Source: Leptospira mtsangambouensis (GTDB lineage Bacteria; Spirochaetota; Leptospiria; Leptospirales; Leptospiraceae). From it: a stretch of DNA of 64,000 nt. The stretch covers positions 1 through 64,000 of the forward strand of contig NZ_RQHK01000017.1 of the NCBI RefSeq assembly GCF_004770475.1, written 5' to 3'. Below the pieces are notes generated by a model, which saw only the letters and a list, made by a program, of their open reading frames with translations, ran no database searches and was not told the DNA's origin. This document shows positions 53,030-61,208 of the stretch, in pieces (the first letter of the stretch is position 1; every line of letters starts with the position of its first letter). Made by a program: the position numbers and the translations under genes.

Positions 53030-53781
53030 CCTACTGGTGAGATTTTTAACCCATCATTTTCATCTTCTAACATTTCTTTGGTTGTATCAGATATCGTAAC
53101 AGAAGTTCCTTTATCTTTCAACCGAATGAGTTCACTTCGGATATAACTAATGGTTTCGGGCGCATCTGTTACTTCCCAAATTGGATTTCCAACGGACAAT
53201 CGAATGGGTTTATTCAAATTATAAGCATCAAGATACAATGGAATGATTGGTAAATTGTATCGTTTACTCAAAACAACCATACCCGGATATAATTTTCGAC
53301 TTTTACGAAATCCTCGGTACCAAGTTCCTTCTGGAAAAATACCAATTCCTAAATTGCCACGTCCAATCCTTCGTTTAAAGTCTTTGATTGTTGTTGGATC
53401 AGACTCACTTCTGTTGAGTGGAATCAAATCAATGGACTTTACAATTCCTTTCACCAATTGTTCTTTTCTATGTAACCATTTTCTTTTTTTCCCTTTGTTG
53501 GAAACACCAGAATCGTAACTAGTAAGTGCAGTTGTATAAATTCCATATCGTTTGAGAACCCCTCGAATCACGAAGGCATCATAAGGCATTGTAATTGCTT
53601 TTAAAAACTTATTTCTTGGTTTGATGTGGTTTGAAATCAAAATGGCGGATTTTCCATTTAACTTGCGTAAGATATGGTCGTTTTGAATTTCAACTTTTTT
53701 GTGTCCGTACTTCAAACGCATTGGTTTCACAACAATCCACATCAGCACAAATCCAATTGATCTTCCTACATAATAGAACAT
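53026..53781 (-). CDS. PlsC-like acyltransferase with altered active-site motif
   Basis: 251 aa. An N-terminal helix is followed by a PlsC fold. Block III is clear (GIGIFPEGTWYRGFRKSR; FPEGT). Block I reads SNHIKPRNKF, so the usual NH(x)4D has Asn in place of Asp, and block IV is weak (LPIIPLYLDAYNL). It may still be a 1-acyl-glycerol-3-phosphate-type acyltransferase acting on an unusual lipid, or may have lost activity. It is convergent with the TetR gene and stands alone. Confidence 0.75.
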   Translation of the reverse strand: MFYYVGRSIGFVLMWIVVKPMRLKYGHKKVEIQNDHILRKLNGKSAILISNHIKPRNKFLKAITMPYDAFVIRGVLKRYGIYTTALTSYDSGVSNKGKKRKWLHRKEQLVKGIVKSIDLIPLNRSESDPTTIKDFKRRIGRGNLGIGIFPEGTWYRGFRKSRKLYPGMVVLSKRYNLPIIPLYLDAYNLNKPIRLSVGNPIWEVTDAPETISYIRSELIRLKDKGTSVTISDTTKEMLEDENDGLKISPVG

Positions 53782-53934
53782 AACTTTTCCTCTTATACTG
53801 TCAGTGCCCCAAAATCCAAATTGGTTGCAAAAGTTTACACAAGATTTTAGCTACAATTCCAAGTCATTTCTGTTTCAAATGATACTTATCCGCATGATCT
53901 TGTTGGCTTTAAAAATTTGACAATTCCTCCTTTG

Positions 53935-54060
53935 GCAAAAATCTGGGAAATACCTTCAGGGAGGAAACAGGTGAAATTCCTGTGCTGACCCGCAACTGTA
54001 ATCCAAATTAACATTTGGTGAGCCAGATCTTCCCCGTAAAGTTTACCTCGCGGTCATGGG
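53935..54060 (+). promoter_or_regulatory. cobalamin (B12) riboswitch
   Basis: The conserved core is present: GGTGAAATTCC (53970-53980), GCTGACCCGCAACTGTAA (53984-54001) and GAGCCAGA (54020-54027), in the order and spacing of the adenosylcobalamin riboswitch. Limits are approximate. The leader then has two hairpins (54077-54121) before the lipoprotein at 54237. In this family ligand binding normally lowers expression. The rest of the gap 53782-54236 holds no gene. Confidence 0.9.
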
Positions 54061-54076
54061 GCTTTACACACTGATT

Positions 54077-54121
54077 CCAAATGCCTTCCATTTGGATAAG
54101 GGGCCCCGAAGGAATCGGGGC
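54077..54121 (+). terminator. two hairpins after the riboswitch (expression platform)
   Basis: CCAAATG/CATTTGG (54077-54083 and 54089-54095) and GCCCCGA/TCGGGGC (54103-54109 and 54115-54121) are perfect 7-bp stems with 5-nt loops. The second is GC-rich but is followed by CACCCGAAAC rather than a T-run. CCAAAT...ATTTGG also occurs inside the riboswitch (54003-54018), so the arms can swap partners. Confidence 0.5.
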
Positions 54122-54236
54122 ACCCGAAACAATCACAAACAATATTTGTATTTTAAGTTCGTTTACTTAAAAGTTAACTACAGTTTGTTTATCATTGGCC
54201 GGAGTTCCCCAAATCTTAAACCATTAGGAGACTTCT

Positions 54237-54866
54237 ATGAAAAGAACTTTTAAAACCACTGCCCTATCCTTGATCCTTCTCGCGCAACTATTCGCATGCC
54301 AAACAGAAAAACAAGTTTCTGAAGCAGATGCAAATAATAAACTATTAGTTGGACTACTGGCAGGAAGTGCCGTCTCTACATCATTTTTATTGGAATACAA
54401 TGGACAGTGGAACGCTGGTTATACGTATAATGCAAGCGGACAAATGACAGGAACTCCAAACGGACGACTCATCATTGCCACAAACCCAGATGGATCGGGA
54501 AGTATCATTTCTGGATTCAATTCCAATGCAAATTACTTTGGTGGTGGAGATACAACTTACCGAATTCTTTCTTTTGATAAAGCTACTCGTAGACTATATT
54601 ACCAAAACACACCTGGTGGAAATAATTTTGCAAACTCTACTTTTGGAAGAATTGATTATACTCCTGTCACTAGTTCAGGTTGCGAACTAGGTGCTTCAAA
54701 ATGTTTTTATTTTTGTGAGGCTGTTTCTGGAAAAGCAACACTTGCAGAAGTACAAGCAAGTACGGTCACAAGCAATTCAACGAATTATGCCACCAATGGT
54801 TGTGGTGGATTTACATTCAGCAGGGCTCTTGCAAGAACTGAAAACTCAACTTGGACTGGACTTTAA
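54237..54866 (+). CDS. lipoprotein under B12 riboswitch control, gene 1
   Basis: 209 aa. The signal peptide ends AQLFAC (lipobox). The mature protein has Gly/Asn/Ser-rich beta-type sequence (EYNGQWNAGYTYNASGQMTG, GSIISGFNSNANYFGGGDTT) and ends with a Cys-containing part (SGCELGASKCFYFCEA, NGCGGF) likely to hold disulfides. TAGGAG precedes the ATG by 6 bases. It is the first gene after the cobalamin riboswitch, with the second lipoprotein 28 bp downstream. No known family; a B12-capture or B12-saving role is inference from the riboswitch. Confidence 0.7.
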   Translation: MKRTFKTTALSLILLAQLFACQTEKQVSEADANNKLLVGLLAGSAVSTSFLLEYNGQWNAGYTYNASGQMTGTPNGRLIIATNPDGSGSIISGFNSNANYFGGGDTTYRILSFDKATRRLYYQNTPGGNNFANSTFGRIDYTPVTSSGCELGASKCFYFCEAVSGKATLAEVQASTVTSNSTNYATNGCGGFTFSRALARTENSTWTGL

Positions 54867-54894
54867 AAAATAGTTTCTAAAACTAGGAGAAGTG

Positions 54895-55758
54895 ATGCAA
54901 AAACATTTAAACACAAAAACGTTATGTCTAATGTTCTTAGTGATTTTTGTATCCTCCTCCTTTTGCAAACCATCACCTTCGGCAACAGCCGAAGAAAATC
55001 TGGTTGCCTTATTGCCTTTACTCAATGCGGCAAGTAGTGCTAGTTCTTGTCCCAAATCCTCTCTTCCCTCAGATATTTTTCTTGCCACAACAGTTATTAG
55101 TGCAAGTGCCAATGTCTCTGGATTTTCTGATCCAAACAAAGCGATCAATGGAGTCTGCGGAGCAGGCGAACTTGTAGGATCCTTAGATGTTTATGCTTTA
55201 GACATCACAGGTCCAGGTGCCACAATTGTTCTCAGTTGGGGTGGAAAAACAGTAAAGAATGTATTCGGTGACGATTTTATTGTTTATGACAATAGTTTTC
55301 GTATTTCCGATGATACAAATACTTATGCAATGGATCCCTCAGTGATTCAAGTTTCGATTGATGGAACAAATTATTGTGGATTTAACCCAAGTTATTCGGG
55401 TGCCAATGTCAACTTAATAGACAGTTGGACAAAATTTGGTGGACTCAGGCCAGTTTATTACAATATGACAACAAAACCATATACCAATGAAGACTTATTC
55501 ATCAATACAGGTGGATTGTTTTTGTTAGGTGGTGGAGACGGCTTCGATTTAGACCAAATAGACGAAAATGATCCTAACGACTCAGGTTGTAATGGAGCAC
55601 TTGTCACCAATATCAAAACGAATGGATTTAAATTTATCAAAATTACGTCTGCCAGTAATGTGAATAATCCTGGGAATCCAGGGAATAAATTCCCATGGCC
55701 CCCAGGCAGTTACAATGGAAGTGATATTGATGGTGTGGTGGCCCGCGAGATTCAGTAA
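54895..55758 (+). CDS. surface-type lipoprotein under B12 riboswitch control, gene 2
   Basis: 287 aa from the ATG at 54895, with AGGAG 5 bases upstream; a GTG one codon earlier is too close. The signal ends SSSFC. The mature domain (DPNKAINGVCGAGELVGSLD, GPGATIVLSWGGKTVKNVFG, DDFIVYDNSFRI, VIQVSIDGTNYCGF, then an acidic segment DLDQIDENDPNDSG and GFKFIKIT) resembles the beta-sandwich cell-surface proteins that occur in some B12-uptake clusters of other bacteria (pattern G.DF.VFEN.F...V.VS.DG). That likeness is from memory. It is probably co-transcribed with the lipoprotein upstream. Confidence 0.72.
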   Translation: MQKHLNTKTLCLMFLVIFVSSSFCKPSPSATAEENLVALLPLLNAASSASSCPKSSLPSDIFLATTVISASANVSGFSDPNKAINGVCGAGELVGSLDVYALDITGPGATIVLSWGGKTVKNVFGDDFIVYDNSFRISDDTNTYAMDPSVIQVSIDGTNYCGFNPSYSGANVNLIDSWTKFGGLRPVYYNMTTKPYTNEDLFINTGGLFLLGGGDGFDLDQIDENDPNDSGCNGALVTNIKTNGFKFIKITSASNVNNPGNPGNKFPWPPGSYNGSDIDGVVAREIQ

Positions 55759-55950
55759 TTCATTGATCACTTTCTAAGATCCATAACACCTTCGAAGTTC
55801 CCCTAAAAAAAACAGAAAAAACCAATCCGTATTTCAGTTGACCGATCTTTAAAAAAAGGTTCTTTTTTTAAAACCACTTCGGGCGTGTATCCATTTTTGA
55901 GTGAAAACCAATACACAAACATACCCATCCAGGATGAAAGGGAGGCAAAA

Positions 55951-56508
55951 TTGAATCAAAAGGCACCCATCATTTTGGGGGATTACCACAGCATTCCAGA
56001 AAATTTGCCTGCTGATGGCCAACTTCGATTGATCTTCCAACCAATTGATATGACATCTTATTGGAGACGGTGCGGACTTACTGCAAACTTTGTTGCCGGA
56101 TTTTATTCCTATTGTTACGAAGCAAGTGAGACCAAAGCCAACTCCCTCTCTACCATCATTAACGAACTTTTGGAGAATGCTTCTAAATTCTCAAAATCGA
56201 AGAATGGCGAAGTCAACGTAGAATTGAAACAATATGGAAATCTTTTAAGGATTGATGTTTTAAATGTAGCGTCAAAAACCTTACGAGATAGTTTTGAGCT
56301 TTTTGTAAAAAAACTCATATCAGAAAACGTGGAGGAGATGTATTTTTCTACACTCGAAACCAAAGAAGATGGTGATACCAATTCAGGACTAGGACTTCTC
56401 ATGATGTTAAAAGACTACCGTGTCCGTTTTGGTTATAGTTTCACTGAGATCGATGCCGATACTCATGAAATCATAGTAAGAGCAATTATCAACGTAGAAG
56501 AGATATAA
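55951..56508 (+). CDS. slr1658-type (DUF6272) ATPase-fold regulator
   Basis: 185 aa from a TTG at 55951, chosen because AGGGAGG ends 5 bases before it; a GTG at 55885 gives a longer form with no ribosome-binding site. Motifs MTSYWRRCGLTANFVAGFYS, STIINELLENASKFS (N box of a GHKL ATPase) and TNSGLGLLMMLKDYRV are those of the slr1658 superfamily. These act as anti-sigma-like kinases in partner-switching circuits. The slr1659-type partner starts 13 bp downstream and a SpoIIE phosphatase follows. Confidence 0.85.
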   Translation: MNQKAPIILGDYHSIPENLPADGQLRLIFQPIDMTSYWRRCGLTANFVAGFYSYCYEASETKANSLSTIINELLENASKFSKSKNGEVNVELKQYGNLLRIDVLNVASKTLRDSFELFVKKLISENVEEMYFSTLETKEDGDTNSGLGLLMMLKDYRVRFGYSFTEIDADTHEIIVRAIINVEEI

Positions 56509-56521
56509 TAGGCGAAGCTTC

Positions 56522-56869
56522 ATGGAAATCAAAGACTTAGATTACAATATAAAATACGACGAAGCCACTAAGACTGTCAGATTCACAGGTTCCATCCGCT
56601 TGCAGAACTTACCAGCTTATGAACCTTTAAAAATATTTTTAAGAGATGCGGCCAAACTTTGCCAAGGCTCATTATTAACCCTGGACTTTCGAGATTTACA
56701 ATTTGTAAACAGTTCAGGAATCACTACCCTATCCATGTTCATTATCGATTCCAGAAAAAGTGCAGCATGCCAAATCAAAATCCAAGGATCTCTTAACGTT
56801 TCTTGGCAGTCAAAATCTCTATCCAATTTCAAAAAACTTTGGGACCAAGTGGTTTTGGAAATTTCCTAA
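56522..56869 (+). CDS. slr1659-type STAS-like regulator
   Basis: 115 aa. It starts MEIKDLDYNIKYDEATKTVR and contains LLTLDFRDLQFVNSSGITTL, the NSSG being the STAS-type phosphoacceptor loop, and IQGSLNVSWQSKSLSNFKKL, all marks of the slr1659 superfamily. It should be phosphorylated by the slr1658-type protein encoded 13 bp upstream and dephosphorylated by a SpoIIE phosphatase such as the one at 57178. Confidence 0.88.
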   Translation: MEIKDLDYNIKYDEATKTVRFTGSIRLQNLPAYEPLKIFLRDAAKLCQGSLLTLDFRDLQFVNSSGITTLSMFIIDSRKSAACQIKIQGSLNVSWQSKSLSNFKKLWDQVVLEIS

Positions 56870-56905
56870 ACCACAAATTCTCACACCTATATCTACTCCC
56901 CATTC

Positions 56906-56933
56906 TTCTCGAACTACATTCTATATTCGAGAA
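56906..56933 (+). terminator. inverted repeat after the slr1659-type gene
   Basis: TTCTCGAA (56906-56913) and TTCGAGAA (56926-56933) form an 8-bp perfect stem with a 12-nt loop, 37 bp after the stop. Only three T residues follow. The rest of the 308-bp gap (56870-57177) is AT-rich with nothing gene-like; it should hold the promoter of the SpoIIE gene. Confidence 0.45.
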
Positions 56934-57177
56934 TTTGGCGGGACATTTCATCCAATCTCTCTATCGAACTCTCACATTCATATTACTACATTAATTAGAG
57001 TGTAAGATAAATCCCAACTTTATCATATCACTAATTTCATTAACACCAAAACGAACATCCTTGTTGTCTTCTCTTTAAAATATAAAAAATCATTTGCAAT
57101 TTTAACAAAATAAATAAAGTTAATAGTGATTCTCTTTATTTTCCCAAACGAAATATAAAGGAAGAAACCTTTACTCT

Positions 57178-58689
57178 ATGCAGCAATCTCCTTCCAACGA
57201 AAACCGATTCGTCCTTACTAACTATTACAAAAAACAACTCAATGAGATTGCCTACCAAGGTGAATTTAGGGCTGAAATTTTCGCAACGAAGTTTCGATTC
57301 TACTTCCTTGGAATGATATTTATCTTTTCCACTTTGGGACTACTTTCTGGCCGTCCTGTAGTAGAATTCTATTATCAAATTTCCTCTATCTTAATTCTTC
57401 TTTGTTATAACTTTATTGTTCTTTATTCGTTAAATAAATCTGGAAAATACCTCAATATCTTTAAATTTCTCTCTTCCTTTTTAGAGATATCTTTACTAAC
57501 TTTTGTTATAGGTTATACCGCACAGGCTCAAAAAAACCCAAGCCTTGTTTATGCGGCTCCTATGGTTTATGTTTTCTTTATTCTCATTGCACTTGCTTCC
57601 ATACGCAATAATACGAAAGCGATTATCTCAGCAGTGGTTGTCTTGATTGTAGAGTATGCATTCTTAACCATATACTTCTATTCAGATATGTCCGATTTGA
57701 ATACAAAACTCATCGAGTTGTCTTCCTATCTAAAACCAAACTTTTTAGAAGAGAACAGCACATTCTTTTTGGTAAGTGGTGTGCCGATGGGAATTTTTCT
57801 CATCCTTCTCTACATGATCGTTACTGGTGGATTGATATTATATGCAATCCAAAATACTTCTCGTACGACCCATGAACAAGCAGACTTAATTTTTAATGCG
57901 GAAAGACAGGCTATCCTAGAAGAGAATATGCATCTCGGCATGGAATTGGAAGTAGCGAGGCAAATCCAAGCAATGGTTCTCCCTCGTAATGAAGAACTAA
58001 AAGACATTCAAGAATTAGAAATTTCCGCCAGAATGGATGCGGCGAAGGAAGTGGGTGGAGACTATTATGATGTAATCCACCATGAAGATGGAACAGTATA
58101 TGTTGGGATCGGAGATGTTACAGGCCATGGTCTTGCATCTGGGGTTGTGATGCTCATGACTCAATCTGCATTCATCACCACTTTACGTTCCAAAGTTATC
58201 TCTTTGAGAGAATCTCTTCGCTCGATTAATTCCATTTTGTTTTCCAATATCCATGTAAGGATGAATGATATCCGTAACCTAACACTCTCACTCTTTTCTT
58301 TTAAAAATGGAGTGTTTACAACGGCTGGACAACACGAAACAATTATGGTTTACCGCCACGCTTCTAAAAAAACAGAAATTATCGATACTGCTGACAACGG
58401 TATGTTAGTTGGTCTTACTGAATCCATTGATGAATTTATACACGAAAAACAAATTCCACTCCATCCAAAAGACATCATCCTTTTGTATACAGACGGTGCT
58501 ACAGAAGCAGAAAATCCCAAAAAAGAACAATTTGGTTCGAATCGCTTGATCCAGTCTCTGGAAAAACATGCAGAACTTGGAACCACCGATGCAATTTTAG
58601 AAGCAATCTTTAAAGACATTTACGTCTTCATTAACGGAATGGATGTTTATGATGACATTACCATCATGATCATGCGTAAACGGGGATAA
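57178..58689 (+). CDS. membrane SpoIIE-type PP2C phosphatase
   Basis: 503 aa. About six membrane helices lie in residues 35-230, then a coiled coil (HLGMELEVARQIQAMVLPRN), then a SpoIIE domain (275-503) with MDAAKEVGGDYYDV, GIGDVTGHGLASG, TTAGQHETIMVYR and LLYTDGATEAENPKKEQFG. The metal-binding Asp residues are intact. It probably removes phosphate from the slr1659-type antagonist upstream. An AAGGAAG lies about 13 bases before the ATG. Confidence 0.9.
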   Translation: MQQSPSNENRFVLTNYYKKQLNEIAYQGEFRAEIFATKFRFYFLGMIFIFSTLGLLSGRPVVEFYYQISSILILLCYNFIVLYSLNKSGKYLNIFKFLSSFLEISLLTFVIGYTAQAQKNPSLVYAAPMVYVFFILIALASIRNNTKAIISAVVVLIVEYAFLTIYFYSDMSDLNTKLIELSSYLKPNFLEENSTFFLVSGVPMGIFLILLYMIVTGGLILYAIQNTSRTTHEQADLIFNAERQAILEENMHLGMELEVARQIQAMVLPRNEELKDIQELEISARMDAAKEVGGDYYDVIHHEDGTVYVGIGDVTGHGLASGVVMLMTQSAFITTLRSKVISLRESLRSINSILFSNIHVRMNDIRNLTLSLFSFKNGVFTTAGQHETIMVYRHASKKTEIIDTADNGMLVGLTESIDEFIHEKQIPLHPKDIILLYTDGATEAENPKKEQFGSNRLIQSLEKHAELGTTDAILEAIFKDIYVFINGMDVYDDITIMIMRKRG

Positions 58690-58802
58690 AAGCGGAAGAT
58701 ACCAACGTATGCAGAGCGGAATTTTTTCTAGATAAACACATGTGGCTGATGCTCGGGATTTCCTAAAAAAGGATGCAACCAAATCCCTGATAGACGGGTC
58801 CA

Positions 58803-58949
58803 GTGATACAAAAACAGAAAGGTAAAATTGGTGTCAAATGTGTCCGCAAATCCATTGAATCTTGCCACTTTGATAAATTGAGCACCAACCCCGAAGAACG
58901 CCCATTAATGCAACAAACGATAGAAAAAGCGCTTGCGACTTTTACATAA
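58803..58949 (+). other. small open frame, possibly a decayed gene
   Basis: A GTG-started frame of 48 codons reads QKQKGKIGVKCVRKSIESCH and ends ERPLMQQTIEKALATFT. Just upstream in another frame (about 58742-58825) a protein-like stretch VADARDFLKKDATKSLIDGS runs to a stop. The two would join by one frameshift near 58815-58825, suggesting a degraded gene. No family recognised, and a tiny real protein is also possible. It ends 31 bp before the next gene. Confidence 0.3.
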
Positions 58950-58980
58950 ATAGTCTAGATTCCATAGTTGAACTAGGACT

Positions 58981-59568
58981 ATGCGAAAATACGGCAATTT
59001 TCAGTTTGCAAATCAAATCAACAACCAAGATCCCAATTCCAAATTTCAAATCCATTTAAAACCTTTGGATTTAATGCGTTATTGGCGGCGAATCGGAATT
59101 CTTTCCGATTTTATCGGATATTTTTACGGATTTTCTTTTTTACCCAATGTTCCTACCGAATCCATAGATATGAAAAATTCAGAGATCGTGAATTCTATCT
59201 CTACCGTATTCAATGAACTATTGGAAAATGCTGCAAAATATTCTTATGATAAAAAAGCAGATATTGAAATTTCCCTTATCCATAGAGGCAAAACTTTTGA
59301 AATGTATGTTCGTAACAAAACAAACGAATCAAATGTTTTTGCTTATGAAGAAAGTTTAAAAGAAATATTTTCAGCAAATGACTTAGAACCTTTGTATCTT
59401 GAAAAATTGGAAACAAATGAAAAAGATATTCAACGTTCAGGCATAGGTCTCATTTTGGTTTTAAAAGATTATCCAGTAGAGATGGAAGTAACTTTCGAAT
59501 CGGAAGACGAAGACACAGTCATCACAAGTCGGGTCATCTACTTTATAGACGGGTTCCCTCAATCATAA
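58981..59568 (+). CDS. second slr1658-type (DUF6272) ATPase-fold regulator
   Basis: 195 aa, a paralog of the protein at 55951. Shared motifs are LDLMRYWRRIGILSDFIGYF, STVFNELLENAAKYS (GHKL N box) and QRSGIGLILVLKDYPVE. It has no adjacent STAS-like gene of its own, so it may compete for, or regulate, the slr1659-type protein at 56522. It overlaps the convergent TetR gene by 26 bp. Confidence 0.83.
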   Translation: MRKYGNFQFANQINNQDPNSKFQIHLKPLDLMRYWRRIGILSDFIGYFYGFSFLPNVPTESIDMKNSEIVNSISTVFNELLENAAKYSYDKKADIEISLIHRGKTFEMYVRNKTNESNVFAYEESLKEIFSANDLEPLYLEKLETNEKDIQRSGIGLILVLKDYPVEMEVTFESEDEDTVITSRVIYFIDGFPQS

Positions 59569-60214
59569 TTTCTAAAATTTGATTTACCTCTTTTCGAAAG
59601 GACTCTTCTTCCTCTTTTGATTTGATTTGTTTCCACTTACGTTCATTCAGCACTGCAAATCCATGGACCCCACTCCAAAAACTCATCATCAAAGTATCAG
59701 TAGGAACGGAGTTTTTTAACTTCAAAGACTTTTGGCCATACTCCACAATTTTGAACATTCCCAGATAAGCAAGTTTCCCACATTCTCTCAATTCATCAGA
59801 AAGAGGATCTCCTGATACATAAATCTCTCCACCAAACATCAGTTCTGTCCTTCTTGGATTTCTAAGCAGTAGAAAAATATATTCCACACCTGCCATTTTG
59901 ACTTTTTCCAACGGATCCTCTGAATGGTTCCAGGCTCTTTCCATTGCTTCCGTTAATTCCCGAAAACCTTCCGTGACAAGTGCCTGGAGGAGATCCATTT
60001 TTTTCGGAAAATGGCGATAGGGGGCCGTATGACTGACTCCTAATTCATTCGCAATATCTCGCAAACTCAAAGAAGAGACTCCAGTGGTTTCTAAAACTTT
60101 TTTGGAAAGTTCCAAAACCTTTTCTCTGAGATTTCCATGGTGGTATCTACTTGCTTTAGCAGAACTGGAAGGACTTGGTTTAGGGAGAGTTTGTTTTTTT
60201 TTGGCAGGTTTCAT
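59543..60214 (-). CDS. TetR family regulator (TetR_C_13/WHG type)
   Basis: 223 aa. A basic N-terminal tail (KPAKKKQTLPKPSPSSSAKA) precedes the HTH at 30-75 (LREKVLELSKKVLETTGVSS, RDIANELGVSHTAPYRHFPK). The ligand domain includes KVKMAGVEYIFLLLRNPRRT and MSFWSGVHGFAVLNERKW, typical of the WHG C-terminal family. It is divergent from the membrane-protein pair at 60285-61642, and three GT(A/C)TACAT repeats lie in the 70-bp gap. Confidence 0.88.
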   Translation of the reverse strand: MKPAKKKQTLPKPSPSSSAKASRYHHGNLREKVLELSKKVLETTGVSSLSLRDIANELGVSHTAPYRHFPKKMDLLQALVTEGFRELTEAMERAWNHSEDPLEKVKMAGVEYIFLLLRNPRRTELMFGGEIYVSGDPLSDELRECGKLAYLGMFKIVEYGQKSLKLKNSVPTDTLMMSFWSGVHGFAVLNERKWKQIKSKEEEESFRKEVNQILEIMIEGTRL

Positions 60215-60232
60215 ATAAAAAATGTTTACGGC

Positions 60233-60283
60233 GTATACATTTAATGTTGACAGAGTCTACATAGATATATACACTGTCTACAT
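60233..60283 (+). promoter_or_regulatory. promoter with three direct operator-like repeats
   Basis: GTATACAT (60233-60240), GTCTACAT (60255-60262) and GTCTACAT (60276-60283) recur every 21-22 bp, two helical turns apart. A perfect -35 TTGACA (60247-60252) and a TACACT -10 (60270-60275, 17-bp spacer) lie among them. Transcription would begin within a few bases of the ATG at 60285, giving a nearly leaderless mRNA. The repeats are probably the TetR operator. Confidence 0.6.
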
Positions 60284-60284
60284 T

Positions 60285-61208
60285 ATGGAATTCGATGACT
60301 ACAGAAAACAACCACTTTTTTGGAATGGGATCGCTATGGCAGTACTCACTGTTGCCATCCTTCCTCTCCTATTTTTGGACACAAGAACCCTTTTGGGCGC
60401 AAATGTCTGGATCAAACCTTTAAAATTTTCCCTTTCGCTGGGATTGTACTCTTTTACCACAATTTGGGTTTTAGTTAAATTTCTAAAAGATTGGAAATTC
60501 AATGGCCTGATTCAAATGGTCTTAACCATTACAGCTCTTATCGAAATTGTTCTCATCACCTTACAAGCCTCACGTGGTGAGATGAGTCACTTCAATGTTA
60601 CAAATACTTGGAACCAAATTGTTTATTCCGTTATGGGTACGAGCATTTCCATCTTTTGGGTTTTTCATCTTTGGATGAGTTACCAAATTTTTCGAAAACA
60701 ATCTATACCTAAATCGGTGAAAGAAAGTTTAGTTTGGGGATTAACCATTGCTGGGTTTGGAATGATCATTGGGTTTTTTATGACTTCTCCTCGCCCTGAC
60801 CAACTAGAAGCGATGAAACAAGGAATTTTTCAAACGAGTGGCTCCCATAACTTCGGAACAGGAAACCCAGGTGGTTCCTTATTTTTCCTAGGTTGGGACA
60901 AAAAACTAGGTGATATGAGAGTTCCACATTTTTTTGGAATGCATGTGATGCAAATCTTTGTATTTCTGTCTGCGTATTTACTTGGTAAAAGAAATTCCAA
61001 TCAAGATCTAGTATTCGTTCGGCTCACCGGCATTTCATTCTTAATCATGAATGTAGTGATGGTCATCCAAACTATAAATGGAGAATCAGTTTTTTATTTG
61101 AATCCTTTGTATACTAGTATTTATGGATTTTGTATTTTGATGATTTCTATTTGCTTTTTCAAATTAAGTTCACAACCAAAAGAATTTCAAAAGGAAGTAA
61201 TTGTATGA
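60285..61208 (+). CDS. conserved multi-pass membrane protein of unknown function
   Basis: 307 aa from the ATG at 60285; an ATG at 60222 would translate the operator region and is rejected. About eight helices. The segment GANVWIKPLKFSLSLGLYSF near residues 39-58 is a conserved motif of an uncharacterised membrane family, as are GFFMTSPRPDQLEAM and MRVPHFFGMHVMQIFVFLSA with paired His. The His residues within helices could bind haem or metal; this is speculation. It shares an ATGA overlap with the ABA4-like gene. Confidence 0.7.
   Translation: MEFDDYRKQPLFWNGIAMAVLTVAILPLLFLDTRTLLGANVWIKPLKFSLSLGLYSFTTIWVLVKFLKDWKFNGLIQMVLTITALIEIVLITLQASRGEMSHFNVTNTWNQIVYSVMGTSISIFWVFHLWMSYQIFRKQSIPKSVKESLVWGLTIAGFGMIIGFFMTSPRPDQLEAMKQGIFQTSGSHNFGTGNPGGSLFFLGWDKKLGDMRVPHFFGMHVMQIFVFLSAYLLGKRNSNQDLVFVRLTGISFLIMNVVMVIQTINGESVFYLNPLYTSIYGFCILMISICFFKLSSQPKEFQKEVIV

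Noticed and set aside
60222..60284. Earlier in-frame ATG for the membrane protein
   Set aside because: It would translate the promoter and the three operator-like repeats, and the extra 21 residues do not look like a natural protein start.
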